Positions 45,062-54,203 of a DNA stretch of 64,000 nucleotides are shown here, in pieces. The stretch spans positions 4,395,502 through 4,459,501 of the forward strand of contig NZ_JABFCS010000001.1 of the NCBI RefSeq assembly GCF_013087525.1, in the 5' to 3' direction. How positions within the stretch are numbered: position 1 is the stretch's first letter; each line of letters begins with the position of its first letter. Position numbers and translations under genes: made by a program. This DNA comes from Ramlibacter montanisoli (GTDB lineage: Bacteria; Pseudomonadota; Gammaproteobacteria; Burkholderiales; Burkholderiaceae_C). The notes under the pieces are model-generated. The model was not told the DNA's origin. It saw only the letters and a list, made by a program, of their open reading frames with translations, and ran no database searches.

Positions 45062-45997
45062 ATGTGGAAGTCCGGTGTCATCGCCCTCATGGCGGCTGCT
45101 GCGTTCAGTCCTTCCTTCGCCCAGAACGATGAGTTCGAGAAGGGCATGAACACGATGTGGGAAGTGCTGTGGCACCAGAGCGGCACGCCCACCCGGCTGG
45201 TCCGCTGGGAGCAGGACCTCAAGGTCCGCGTCTTCGGCGTGGACGTCGCCAGGCACCGGAAGTCCACCCTGCAGGCGCTGCGCAACGCCGCCGACGTGGC
45301 CGGCGTGAAGGTCATCGACGTGAGCGACCAGCCCGATGCAGCCCAGCAGGCGAACGTGAGCATCGAGATCACGCCCGACACCGCGCTGGCCGACAACCAG
45401 CCCTGCGAGACGCGGCTGAACTTCCGCACGGAGACCCGCCTGGACTCCGTCACCATGCAGATGCGCACCAGCGAAGCCTGGCGCTGCGCCTACCACGAGT
45501 CCATGCACGTCATGGGCGTGCGCGGCCACCCGGAAGGCGACACGGTGCTGAGCTATTTCGCCAAGTCGGTGGACTCGCTGCAGCCGCTGGACAAGGCCAT
45601 GCTGCGCGCCTGGTACTCGCCGCGCGCCCGCGGCGGCATGACGCCCTTCGAGGTGCTGCCCATCCTGGCCGACGAGCTGGTGAAGATCATGCCGGACAAG
45701 GCCAGCGCCATGAAGTCGCGTGATGCCTTCCTGAGCCGCACCGTCGCCGAGATGCGCGAGTTCGCCGACGGCCGGGGCGACGTGCCCACGATCGTCAAGC
45801 AATCGGGCAAGTCCTCCGCCGAGGCCATCCGCTACGGCCGCATGGAGATGAGCTACTTCCTGGGCATCGCCTACCAGGAAGGCGTGACCGTCAAGCAGGA
45901 CCCGAACCAGGCCGTGCAGTGGCTGCAGCGTGCGGCGAGCATGGGCAGCCGCACGGCGCAGGCACGCCTCGGCGCCGGGGCCTTCGCGCAGCGCTGA
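45062..45997 (+). CDS. Exported DUF2927 metalloprotease-like protein with Sel1 repeat
   Basis: 311 residues. Start chosen at ATG 45062, 10 bases after GGAGG; the ATG at 45038 has a poorer site. Signal peptide MWKSGVIALMAAAAFSPSFA. The DUF2927 domain carries HESMHVMGVRGH, a zinc-protease HExxHxxG with the third His one position later than in metzincins. The C-terminal 70 residues form one Sel1/TPR-like repeat (MSYFLGIAYQEGVTVKQDPN, AVQWLQRAASMGSRTAQ). Predicted periplasmic. Function is not established. Confidence 0.75.
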   Translation: MWKSGVIALMAAAAFSPSFAQNDEFEKGMNTMWEVLWHQSGTPTRLVRWEQDLKVRVFGVDVARHRKSTLQALRNAADVAGVKVIDVSDQPDAAQQANVSIEITPDTALADNQPCETRLNFRTETRLDSVTMQMRTSEAWRCAYHESMHVMGVRGHPEGDTVLSYFAKSVDSLQPLDKAMLRAWYSPRARGGMTPFEVLPILADELVKIMPDKASAMKSRDAFLSRTVAEMREFADGRGDVPTIVKQSGKSSAEAIRYGRMEMSYFLGIAYQEGVTVKQDPNQAVQWLQRAASMGSRTAQARLGAGAFAQR

Positions 45998-46902
45998 TCA
46001 GCGCCGCGCGCCGGCGCCCTTGCGGCGCGCCGTCTTCGCCGCACTCTGCAGGAAGCTCGCCAGCGCCGGGTTCTGCAGGGCCGGGTTCCACACCAGCAAG
46101 GCCGGCGCCGCCACCGGCGCGCCGGCGAAGGGCACGAACTTCACGCCGGCCACGCGCGAGCTGCCCAGCGTGCGCGGCACCAGCGACACCCCAGACCCTG
46201 CGCCACCATCGCCACGATGGTCAGCCACTGGCGTGCCGCATGCACGGTGCGCGGGTGGATGCCGGCGCGGCTGAAGATCGCGATCACGTTGTCGTAGTTG
46301 GCCGGCGAGACCTCGCGCGAGAACATCACGAAGCTCTCTTCCGCCAGGTCCTTCAGCTGCACCCGTGCCTGCTTCGCCCGCGGATGGTCCTGGGGCAGGC
46401 ACAGCACGAACTCGTCGTCGGCCAGCGCCAGCGATGCGAGCTGCGGCGGCACCGTCGCGGCGTTCAGGAAGCCGGCGTGCAGCTGGCCGTGCAGCAGCGC
46501 CTCCAGCTGCTCGGTGGTCGAGAGCTCGCGCAGCACGACCTCGATGCCCGGCGCGGCCACGGCGAAATCCCGCACCACCCGCGGCAGCTCGCGGTACAGC
46601 TGCGAGCCCGTCATGCCGATGTCCAGGCGGCCGCGCATGCCCTTGGCCACCGCCTTGGCGACGCTGCCGGCCCGTTCCACCCGCTCCAGGATCTGGCGCG
46701 CCTCCTCCAGGAAGGCGGCGCCGGCCGGCGTGAGTTCCACGTGCTTGCTGCTGCGCAGGAGCAGTTGCACGCCGAGCTCCTCCTCCAGCGCCTTGATCGC
46801 GGAACTCAGGGGTGGCTGGGTGATGGCCAGGCGGCCGGCGGCGCGGCCGAAGTGCAGTTCCTCGGCGAGCACCGTGAAGTAGCGCAGGAAGTGCAGTTTC
46901 AA
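45998..46902 (-). CDS. LysR-family transcriptional regulator (frameshift near 46191)
   Basis: About 301 residues. The LysR helix-turn-helix is at the N-terminus (LHFLRYFTVLAEELHFGRAA, LAITQPPLSSAIKALEEELG), and the effector domain follows. A one-base loss in the G-run at 46190-46193 separates MVAQGLG from VSLVPRTLGSSRVAGV. The start is taken as TTG at 46902 because homologues begin there; an ATG at 47031 is in frame but would add 43 unusual residues. It is divergent from the Bug/CoA-transferase module and likely controls it. Confidence 0.82.
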
Positions 46903-47048
46903 GGGCTTGGGGCGATGGGCGTGGGACGGCAACGATTCTAGGAAAGGATCGTCCGAGCCGGAAAATGAATTGGACGCGAATGGTCGGCCGGCGCACGATG
47001 CCTCCTGCCGGCCCCCGTCCCGGCAAGGCATTCCGAGGAGACAAACCC

Positions 47049-48008
47049 ATGAGATTCATCGCCCGCACGCTGGCCGTGCTCGCCCTGGCCGCTTCCACCG
47101 CCGCCGTGGCGCAAGGCTATCCCGCCAACCCGATCACCCTGGTGGTTCCCTTCGCCGCCGGCAGCGGCACCGACGCGGTCGCCCGCATCGTCGCCAAGCG
47201 CCTGAGCGAGCGCGTCAAGCAGCCTGTGCTGGTGGACAACAAGGCCGGCGCCAGCGCGCAGATCGGCGCGCAGTACGTCGCCAAGGCGAAGCCGGACGGC
47301 TACACGCTGTTCATGACCACGAACACTTCGCATTCGGCCAACCCGGCGCTCTTCACCAACCTGAAGTACGACCCGATCAAGGACTTCACGCCGGTCACGC
47401 GCGTGGGCGAGCTGCCCTTCGCGCTGCTGGTGAACGCCGGCTTCCCCGCCAGGAACCTGAAGGAACTGATCGAGCACGCGAAGGCGAATCCCGGCAAGCT
47501 CTCGTACGCCACGCCCAACAGCACCTCGCTGGTGGCCTCCGAAACCATCAAGCGCATCGCCGGCCTCAACGTGGTCGCCATCCCCTACAAGTCCAGCCCG
47601 CAGGCGCTGACCGACCTGGTGGGCGGCCAGGTGCAGATGTACGTGGCCGACCTCGGCTCCACCATGGGCATGATCAAGGGCGGCAACGTGCGCGCGATCG
47701 CGGTGACCACGCGCGCGCCGCTCAAGAGCATGCCGGGCGTGCCGCCGGTGGCCAGCGAAGTCCCGGGCTTCGACCTGACCTCCTGGAACGGCATCTTCGG
47801 TCCCGCCGGCATGCCGCGGCCCATCGTCGACCGCCTCAATACCGAGCTGCTGCAGGTGCTGGCGGAGAAGGACGTGCAGGACCAGCTGGCGCAACTCGGC
47901 TTCGAGGTGTGGCCGAGCCGGGACGCCGACGAATTCGCCAAGTACGTGGCCGACCAGCTCACGCACTGGACCACGCTGATCAAGCAGGCCGGCATCCGGC
48001 CGGAGTGA
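47049..48008 (+). CDS. Tripartite tricarboxylate (Bug) family extracytoplasmic receptor
   Basis: 319 residues, ATG 47049 after GAGGAGA. Signal peptide MRFIARTLAVLALAASTAAV. Bug motifs YPANPITLVVPFAAGSGTDA, VDNKAGASAQIGAQYVA and VVAIPYKSSPQALTDLVGGQ. First gene of a run with a CoA-transferase, cupin and acyl-CoA dehydrogenase, so it probably binds the carboxylate that these enzymes degrade. Confidence 0.9.
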   Translation: MRFIARTLAVLALAASTAAVAQGYPANPITLVVPFAAGSGTDAVARIVAKRLSERVKQPVLVDNKAGASAQIGAQYVAKAKPDGYTLFMTTNTSHSANPALFTNLKYDPIKDFTPVTRVGELPFALLVNAGFPARNLKELIEHAKANPGKLSYATPNSTSLVASETIKRIAGLNVVAIPYKSSPQALTDLVGGQVQMYVADLGSTMGMIKGGNVRAIAVTTRAPLKSMPGVPPVASEVPGFDLTSWNGIFGPAGMPRPIVDRLNTELLQVLAEKDVQDQLAQLGFEVWPSRDADEFAKYVADQLTHWTTLIKQAGIRPE

Positions 48009-48010
48009 GC

Positions 48011-49240
48011 ATGGCGCAGCAAAGCAGCCCGCCGCGGCCGGGGCCGCTGGCCGGCGTCCGTGTCCTGGACCTCACCTCGGTGATCATGGGGCCCTTCGCC
48101 ACGCAGATCCTGGCGCAGCTCGGCGCCGACGTCATCAAGGTCGAGAGCCCGGAGGGCGACAACATGCGGCACGTCGGCCCCATGAACGGGCCGGGCATGG
48201 GGCACATCTTCCTGCATGCCAACGGCGGCAAGCGCAGCATCGTGCTGGACCTCAAGCGCGAGGCAGGACGCGAGGCGGTGCTGAAGCTGGCGGAGAACTG
48301 CGACGTCTTCATCAGCAACGTGCGGCCGAACGCGCTGGCGCGGCTGGGCCTGGACTACGAGGCGCTGCGCGCGCGCAACCCGCGCATCATCCACGTGAGC
48401 TGCTGCGGCTTCGACCAGGAAGGGCCGGACGCCGCGCGCCCGGCCTACGACGACCTGGTGCAGGGTGCCACCGGCGTGCCCTGGCTGATGCAGCAGTACG
48501 GATCGCCCGAGCCGGCCTACGCGCCGACCACGCTGTCGGACCGCGTGACCGGCCTGCATGCGGTCTACGCGGTGACGGCGGCGCTGTACGCGCGCAGCCA
48601 GAGCGGCGAGGGGCAGGCGGTGGTGGTGCCGATGTTCGAGGCGATGGCGCAGTTCATCCTGGGCGACCACATGGCGGGCCTGACCTTCGAGCCGCCGCGC
48701 GGCAACGCGGGCTACGCGCGGCTGCTGACGCCGCACCGCAAGCCCTACGCCACCGCCGACGGCATGCTGTGCGTCCTGATCTACAACGACAAGCACTGGC
48801 GCAGCTTCTTCGCGGCCATCGGCGAATCCGAGGGCCTGGGGCGCGACCCGCGCTTTTCCACCCACAGCGCGCGCGCGGCGAACATCGACGCCGTCTATGC
48901 CGAGGTGTCCCGCATCATGCGCACGCGCGGCACGGAGCAATGGCGCGAGCTGCTGGACGCCGCCGACGTGCCCAACATGCCGATGAACAGCCCGGCCGAC
49001 CTGCTGGTGAACCCGCAGCTGCGCGCCACCGGCTTCGTGCAGGACGCTGTGCATCCTTCCGAAGGCGCGATCCACGTGCTGGCGCATCCCACGCGCTGGT
49101 CCGCCACGCCGCCGGGGCGCAGCTTCGAGCCGGCGCCGCGCCTCGGGCAACACACGGTGGAACTGCTGCGCGAGGCCGGCTACCCGCAACGGCGGATCGA
49201 CGACATGCTGGCCAGCGGCGCCTGTGCCGCGGGAGACTGA
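48011..49240 (+). CDS. CaiB/BaiF family CoA-transferase
   Basis: 409 residues, starting two bases after the Bug stop. Type III CoA-transferase motifs: LAGVRVLDLTSVIMGPFATQ, LGADVIKVESPEGDNMR, LDLKREAGREAVLKL and YDDLVQGATGV (the catalytic Asp is expected in this loop). Members move CoA between carboxylic acids. With the Bug receptor before it and an acyl-CoA dehydrogenase after it, it most likely activates the imported acid. The acid is unknown. Confidence 0.9.
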   Translation: MAQQSSPPRPGPLAGVRVLDLTSVIMGPFATQILAQLGADVIKVESPEGDNMRHVGPMNGPGMGHIFLHANGGKRSIVLDLKREAGREAVLKLAENCDVFISNVRPNALARLGLDYEALRARNPRIIHVSCCGFDQEGPDAARPAYDDLVQGATGVPWLMQQYGSPEPAYAPTTLSDRVTGLHAVYAVTAALYARSQSGEGQAVVVPMFEAMAQFILGDHMAGLTFEPPRGNAGYARLLTPHRKPYATADGMLCVLIYNDKHWRSFFAAIGESEGLGRDPRFSTHSARAANIDAVYAEVSRIMRTRGTEQWRELLDAADVPNMPMNSPADLLVNPQLRATGFVQDAVHPSEGAIHVLAHPTRWSATPPGRSFEPAPRLGQHTVELLREAGYPQRRIDDMLASGACAAGD

Positions 49241-49242
49241 AG

Positions 49243-49632
49243 ATGAAACCGAAATACCTGGTGCGCACGGCCGACGTGCCGAGCTACACCCCCGCCAACC
49301 ACCACCACACCTTCAACCAGCGGCTGGTCGGCCCCGAAACGGTGGGCGCGAAACAGATGGAAGTGCTGCTCGGCACGCTGCACAAGGGCGGCGGCGCGCT
49401 GCCGCATGCGCACCCGGGCATCGAGCAGGCCTGCCACCTGCTGGAAGGCACGGCGCACGTGCAGGTGGCCGGCGAGTCCTTCGACATGGTGCCGGGCGAC
49501 ACCTGCTTCTTCCCGGCCGACCAGATGCACGTGTTCACCGTCACCAGCGACACCCCCGTCAAGCTGCTGGTGATCTACAGCCCGCCCTACGGCGAGTCGC
49601 CCGACAAGGTGATCCGCCCGAAGCAGGCCTGA
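49243..49632 (+). CDS. Cupin-domain protein
   Basis: 129 residues. Single cupin barrel with the first metal motif around GGGALPHAHPGIEQACHLLEG-like spacing (His-x-His, then Glu) and the second in GDTCFFPADQMHVFTV. Starts two bases after the CoA-transferase stop. It may be an isomerase, dioxygenase or binding protein in the same pathway; the family is too broad to say. Confidence 0.82.
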   Translation: MKPKYLVRTADVPSYTPANHHHTFNQRLVGPETVGAKQMEVLLGTLHKGGGALPHAHPGIEQACHLLEGTAHVQVAGESFDMVPGDTCFFPADQMHVFTVTSDTPVKLLVIYSPPYGESPDKVIRPKQA

Positions 49633-49642
49633 AGGAGGCGCC

Positions 49643-50806
49643 ATGGACTTCAGCCTCGGCGCCGAGCAGGAACAGATCCGCGATGCCATCACCAAGGTCT
49701 GCGCCCCCTTCGATGCGGACTACTGGCTGCGCAAGGACCGCGAAGGCGGCTTCCCCGACGACTTCCACCAGGCGCTGGCGAAAGCAGGCTGGCTGGGCAT
49801 CGCGATGCCGGAGGAGCACGGCGGCGCGGGCCTGGGCATCAGCGAAGCCGCGCTGATGATGCACACGATCTCCGCGACCGGCGCCGGCCTGTCGGGGGCA
49901 TCGGCGGTGCACATGAACATCTTCGGCCTGCACCCGGTCGTGGTGTTCGGCACGCCCGAGCAGCGCAAGCGCTGGCTGCCGCCACTGATCCAGGGCAAGG
50001 ACCGCGCCTGCTTCGCAGTCACCGAACCCAACACCGGCCTCAACACCCTGAAGCTCAGGACCCGCGCCGTGCGCGAGGGCGACCACTACGTGGTGCACGG
50101 CCAGAAGGTGTGGATCAGCACGGCGCAGGTGGCCAACAAGATGCTGCTGCTGGCGCGCACCACGCCGGTGGAGGAGGCGCGCGGCACCGAGGGACTGAGC
50201 CTGTTCTACACCGACCTCGATCGCAGCAAGATCGAGGTGCGCGAGATCGAGAAGCTCGGTCGCAAGTGCGTGGACTCCAACCAGGTCTTCATCGACGGCC
50301 TGCGCATCCCGGTGGCGGACCGCGTCGGCGAGGAAGGCAAGGGCTTCAGCTACATCCTGCACGGCATGAACCCGGAGCGCATCCTGATCGCCGCCGAGGC
50401 CGTGGGGCTGGGCCGCGCCGCGCTGCAACGGGCCGCCAACTATGCCGGCGAGCGCGAGGTGTTCGGCCGCCCGATCGGCAAGAACCAGGCGATCCAGCAC
50501 CCGCTGGCCAGGTCCTGGATGGAACTGGAGGCGGCCCACCTCATGGTGCAGAAGGCCGCCTGGCTGTACGACCAGGGCCTGCCCTGCGCCGCCGAGGCGA
50601 ACAGCGCCAAGTACCTGGCCGCCGAGGCCTGCTATGGCGCCTGCGAGAACGCGATCTTCACGCACGGCGGCATGGGCTACGCGAAGGAATACCACGTGGA
50701 GCGCTACCTGCGCGAGGCCTGGATCCCGCGGCTGGCGCCCGTCAGCCCCCAGCTGATCCTGTGCTTCATCGCCGAAAAGGTGCTCGGACTGCCCAAGTCC
50801 TACTGA
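49643..50806 (+). CDS. Acyl-CoA dehydrogenase
   Basis: 387 residues with the full family fold: MDFSLGAEQEQIRDAI, the FAD-contacting CFAVTEPNTG and VWISTAQVANKMLLL, and GRPIGKNQAIQHPLARSWM with the C-terminal helical bundle (GGMGYAKEYHVERYLREAW). A GGAGG precedes the ATG. It oxidises an acyl-CoA to the enoyl-CoA with electron-transfer flavoprotein as acceptor. It is the last gene of the module begun at 47049. Confidence 0.92.
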   Translation: MDFSLGAEQEQIRDAITKVCAPFDADYWLRKDREGGFPDDFHQALAKAGWLGIAMPEEHGGAGLGISEAALMMHTISATGAGLSGASAVHMNIFGLHPVVVFGTPEQRKRWLPPLIQGKDRACFAVTEPNTGLNTLKLRTRAVREGDHYVVHGQKVWISTAQVANKMLLLARTTPVEEARGTEGLSLFYTDLDRSKIEVREIEKLGRKCVDSNQVFIDGLRIPVADRVGEEGKGFSYILHGMNPERILIAAEAVGLGRAALQRAANYAGEREVFGRPIGKNQAIQHPLARSWMELEAAHLMVQKAAWLYDQGLPCAAEANSAKYLAAEACYGACENAIFTHGGMGYAKEYHVERYLREAWIPRLAPVSPQLILCFIAEKVLGLPKSY

Positions 50807-50876
50807 GCGGCTGGCGGAAACGTAGAATCCAGCTCCCTCCCGAAGTCCCCGCCGCGCCGCGCGGCGCGCCACCGCC

Positions 50877-51176
50877 ATGACGATCATCCTGTCCCACCAA
50901 GTGCTCGACGAGCTGCTGCAGAAACACCGCGTGAAGCCGAACGACCTGGCCGGGATCGATCGCCTGTTCGGCGGCGCCGACGGCTACTACTGGTACCACA
51001 CCATGCGGCACATGTGCCCCAAGACCGAGGTGATGGCCTGGGCGAACGAGGAGGACATGCGCAAGGCGGTGCAGGCCTACGAGAACCGCAGCGCCGAGGA
51101 GGACGAGGTCAAGCCGCAGGAGCTGAAGGAGGCGCACGTCGCCGCCATCTCCAGCCTGATGTCGGTGCCGCGCTAG
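50877..51176 (+). CDS. Small hypothetical protein
   Basis: 99 residues, soluble, acidic C-terminal half. Begins MTIILSHQVLDELLQKHRVK, then YYWYHTMRHMCPKTEVMAW and a charged helix (AYENRSAEEDEVKPQELKEA). No family recognised. It lies between the acyl-CoA dehydrogenase and arfB on the same strand. Confidence 0.55.
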   Translation: MTIILSHQVLDELLQKHRVKPNDLAGIDRLFGGADGYYWYHTMRHMCPKTEVMAWANEEDMRKAVQAYENRSAEEDEVKPQELKEAHVAAISSLMSVPR

Positions 51177-51202
51177 CCGCGCGGCCGGCCGCATTGCCCG
51201 CG

Positions 51203-51601
51203 ATGCGGCACGTCGTCCCCGGGCACGAGGTCGAGTTCAGCGCCATCCGCGCCCAGGGCCCGGGTGGCCAGAACGTGCACAAGGTGTCCAGCGCGGTGCA
51301 CCTGCGCTTCGACATCCGCGCCTCTTCGCTGCCCGCGCACGTGAAGCACAGGCTGCTGTCGCTGGGGGACCAGCGCATCACCAAGGACGGCGTGGTCGTG
51401 ATCAAGGCGCAGACCGCGCGCAGCCAGGAGCAGAACCGGGCCGAGGCGATGGCGCGCTTGCAGGAGCTGGTGGACCAGGCCTCGCACGTGCCCCTCGTGC
51501 GCAAGGCCACCAAGCCCACCTACGGGTCGAAGCAGCGGCGGCTGAAGGAAAAGAGCGTCCGTTCCCAGGTGAAGGCCGGGCGCAGGAACGAGCCGCCGTG
51601 A
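51203..51601 (+). CDS. arfB: Alternative ribosome-rescue factor B (YaeJ)
   Basis: 132 residues. The release-factor-like domain has the GGQ motif in SAIRAQGPGGQNVHKVSSA and the basic tail (KATKPTYGSKQRRLKEKSVR) that enters the mRNA channel of a stalled ribosome. ArfB hydrolyses peptidyl-tRNA on ribosomes lacking a stop codon, backing up tmRNA. Length and both elements are normal for the family. Confidence 0.92.
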   Translation: MRHVVPGHEVEFSAIRAQGPGGQNVHKVSSAVHLRFDIRASSLPAHVKHRLLSLGDQRITKDGVVVIKAQTARSQEQNRAEAMARLQELVDQASHVPLVRKATKPTYGSKQRRLKEKSVRSQVKAGRRNEPP

Positions 51602-51605
51602 GCGA

Positions 51606-52067
51606 TCAGGGCGCGGCCAGGCCGTGCCCCTTGAGCACCGCCTGCGTCTCCTCGCTGGCCAGCAGGATCAGCAGCGACAGCGCCGGCTGCGAATTCGACG
51701 CCGTGGTGGACACCGCCGCCGCATACATCCCCGCGCTGCGCGGCACCGCCGGATCGCGCGCCACCGCGATGATCGAGCCGTCGGACACCGCGCCGTCGCT
51801 GCCCAGCGCCTCCAGCAGCGCCGGCGGCAGCACCGCCAGGTCGAAGGTCTCGCCCGCGCGGATGCGCTGGGCGACCGCGTCGACCGGCGCGCTGATCACC
51901 ACCATCTTGTTGCCGGTGCGCTTCTCGAAGACGGGCGCCATGGCGGCCAGCACCGGCTTGAGCGCGGGCGCGGCGAACACGGTGACGTCGGCCGCGGCGG
52001 CGGCGAAGCCCAGGCCCCAGCCGATGGCGAGCAGGGCCGCGGAACGCAGGAAAGCGGTGGTGTGCAT
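51606..52067 (-). CDS. Short ModA-like periplasmic binding protein
   Basis: 153 residues with a signal peptide (AALLAIGWGLGFAAAAADV). The ModA-like fold is seen in TVFAAPALKPVLAAMAPVFE and AQRIRAGETFDLAVLPPALL, with a late LLASEETQAVLKGHGL. It is about 100 residues shorter than true molybdate-binding ModA and lacks part of the second lobe; no ABC genes are adjacent. Such orphan short forms are common in Burkholderiales, with unknown ligand. Confidence 0.7.
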   Translation of the reverse strand: MHTTAFLRSAALLAIGWGLGFAAAAADVTVFAAPALKPVLAAMAPVFEKRTGNKMVVISAPVDAVAQRIRAGETFDLAVLPPALLEALGSDGAVSDGSIIAVARDPAVPRSAGMYAAAVSTTASNSQPALSLLILLASEETQAVLKGHGLAAP

Positions 52068-52106
52068 GGGGACATTCTAGAGAGGCCGCAAGCGGCCATC
52101 CGCGCC

Positions 52107-54119
52107 TCAGGCCTCGATCAGGCGGGCCGCCTGGTGCACCAGCAGGTCGGCCTCCGGCCCCAGCTTGAAGGCCCGCATGAAATCGGCGACGCCGTAGTGC
52201 GGCTGCTCGCGCCGGATCGCCGCGAAGAACTCCCTGGCTTCCCGCGTGCGCCCGGCCAGCGCCAGGCAGAACATCGCGATCGCGCGGATGTGCACGTGCG
52301 CGTTCGGGCGCGCGGCGGACTCCACGCCCCACTCGGCGGCCTCCTCGCAGCGGCCCAGGCGCACCAGCGCGATCGCGCGCGAGGCCAGCATGCCGAACAG
52401 CAGGGGATCCATGGGACTGAGCGCGCGCGCCTGGTCCACTTCGGCGATGCCGATCTGCGGATCGCCCGACTGCGCGTGCACGAAACCGAGCGTGTAGTGC
52501 GCCAGCGCGAAATTGGGGCTCAGGTCGATGGCGGTCTGCAGCTGGCGCAGCGCCTGGTCGGGCCGGTCCTTCAGCCACATCGCGCGGCCCATCGCCCAGT
52601 GCACGCCGGGGTCGAGCTCGTCGGCCATCAGGCCTTCGGCCGCCGCGCGGTAGGCCTGTTCGATCGCCGCCTGCGGATCGCGCCAGCCCAGGAAGGCGTC
52701 CTGGAAGTGGGTGAAGGACAGGCCCGCGTGCGGGCGCGCGAAGGTGGGGTCCAGCCGCACCGCGGTCTGGAAGAACTGCCGCGCCTGCTCGTTGTCCTCG
52801 CGGTCGAAGCGGAACATGTGCCACAGGCCGCGGTGGTGCGCCTCCCAGGCATTGAGCGAGTTGGGCGGCTTGAGGATCGCGCGGTTGCGCTCGGCCACCT
52901 CGACCTGGTTGGCGATCGAGGTGACGATGCGGTTGCCGATCACGTCCAGCACGGCGAAGGTGTCGTCCAGCCTTCCGGAGAAGTCCTCGGCCCAGATCAC
53001 CTGCGCGCTGCGCGTCTCGGCCAGCTGCACGCTCACGCCCAGGCGGCCGTCGCCCTCGCGCCGCAGGCTGCCGCTGGCGACGTAGTCCACGTCCAGGCGC
53101 CGGCCCGCGTCCTGCGAGTCCACGCGGCGCTCGGCCAGCGCGAACATCGTGCCTTCGGCGATCACGAACATGCTGCGCAGCTTGGACAGGCGCGTGATGA
53201 TGTCGTGCGCTATGCCGTCGCCCAGGCCGCCACGCAGCGGCACGCCGGCCGAGCGGTCCGTGAAGGGCATGACGGCGAGCGAGGCGCGGCGCCCGGCGCC
53301 GGGCTCCGGCGCGGGCGCTGGCGCCGCTTCGGTGACGATGCGCGCGACCCCGCCGCCGGCATGGCGCGACTTCGCGGCCTGCCAGGCCCGGCCGATCGGC
53401 GCCCAGTCCTGCCCCTCGGCCTGGTAGCGGCGGGCGGTGGCCGCCAGGTGCTCGTCGCCTTCGCGCAGGCGGCCGTGCGCGGCCAGTGCCTGCAGCAGGC
53501 GCTCGTGCGCCTGGCGGTCGAAGGGCGCGATGGCCAGCCAGCGCTCCACGGCCGCCAGCGTCGCGTCGCTGTCCTCGGGCAGGGTCCGCACCCAGTGCTC
53601 CAGCACCGCGGCATGCGCTGCGCGCAGGCGCCGGCGCTCGGCCACCAGCCAGCCGGTGAACGCGGGGCTGCGCGGCAGGTCCAGGCCCTCGAGGAACTCG
53701 CCGTCGCCGAACAGCGCCGCCAGCGCTTCCAGCCGCGCCGCAGGAAGCGTGCCGACGCCTTGCGGCAGGGCCTGCAGCACCTCCAGCGCGTCGACGCTGC
53801 AATCGGAGAGATCGAGCGACACGCTCTCGGCGTCCGCGCGCAGGCGCGGGCGGCCCGGCTCGTCGAGCACGGGCCGCAGCTTGCTCAGGCACCAGCGCAG
53901 TTCGCCGCGCGGGTCGCTCGGCAGGTCCCACAGCAGCTCGCACAGGTGGCTGCGGGTGGCAGCGCGTCCCGCCATCGCCAGCCAGGCGAGCAGGGCGCGG
54001 GCCTTGCGCGAACGCGGCAGCGCCAGCGGCGCGCCGGCGCGGCTCACCGACAGCGGGCCGAGCAGGCGGAGTGCCAGCCCGGGGGACTGCTGCGGGACCG
54101 TTTGCATCTGCGTTCGCAT
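52107..54119 (-). CDS. SARP/BTAD-type regulator with TolB-like and TPR domains
   Basis: About 670 residues. N-terminal OmpR-type DNA-binding domain (LRLLGPLSVSRAGAPLALPR, then RSHLCELLWDLPSDPRGELR) followed by a bacterial transcriptional activator domain. The middle has RASLAVMPFTDRSAG and DYVASGSLRREGDGRLGVSV, the adenylate-cyclase/TolB-N-like part. The C-terminal 300 residues are TPR helices (FFQTAVRLDPTFARPHAGLS, ALAHYTLGFVHAQSGDPQIG). The start is chosen at ATG 54119; 54107 and a GTG at 54125 are alternatives. Divergent from the methyltransferase gene and likely its activator. Confidence 0.82.
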   Translation of the reverse strand: MRTQMQTVPQQSPGLALRLLGPLSVSRAGAPLALPRSRKARALLAWLAMAGRAATRSHLCELLWDLPSDPRGELRWCLSKLRPVLDEPGRPRLRADAESVSLDLSDCSVDALEVLQALPQGVGTLPAARLEALAALFGDGEFLEGLDLPRSPAFTGWLVAERRRLRAAHAAVLEHWVRTLPEDSDATLAAVERWLAIAPFDRQAHERLLQALAAHGRLREGDEHLAATARRYQAEGQDWAPIGRAWQAAKSRHAGGGVARIVTEAAPAPAPEPGAGRRASLAVMPFTDRSAGVPLRGGLGDGIAHDIITRLSKLRSMFVIAEGTMFALAERRVDSQDAGRRLDVDYVASGSLRREGDGRLGVSVQLAETRSAQVIWAEDFSGRLDDTFAVLDVIGNRIVTSIANQVEVAERNRAILKPPNSLNAWEAHHRGLWHMFRFDREDNEQARQFFQTAVRLDPTFARPHAGLSFTHFQDAFLGWRDPQAAIEQAYRAAAEGLMADELDPGVHWAMGRAMWLKDRPDQALRQLQTAIDLSPNFALAHYTLGFVHAQSGDPQIGIAEVDQARALSPMDPLLFGMLASRAIALVRLGRCEEAAEWGVESAARPNAHVHIRAIAMFCLALAGRTREAREFFAAIRREQPHYGVADFMRAFKLGPEADLLVHQAARLIEA

Positions 54120-54203
54120 TTCCACGTGAATTCCCACGCCGGCCACCACGCCGGCTTCCACGTCCCCGCCTGACAGTGGAACTCCCCAACCTGAGGAGCA
54201 CCC

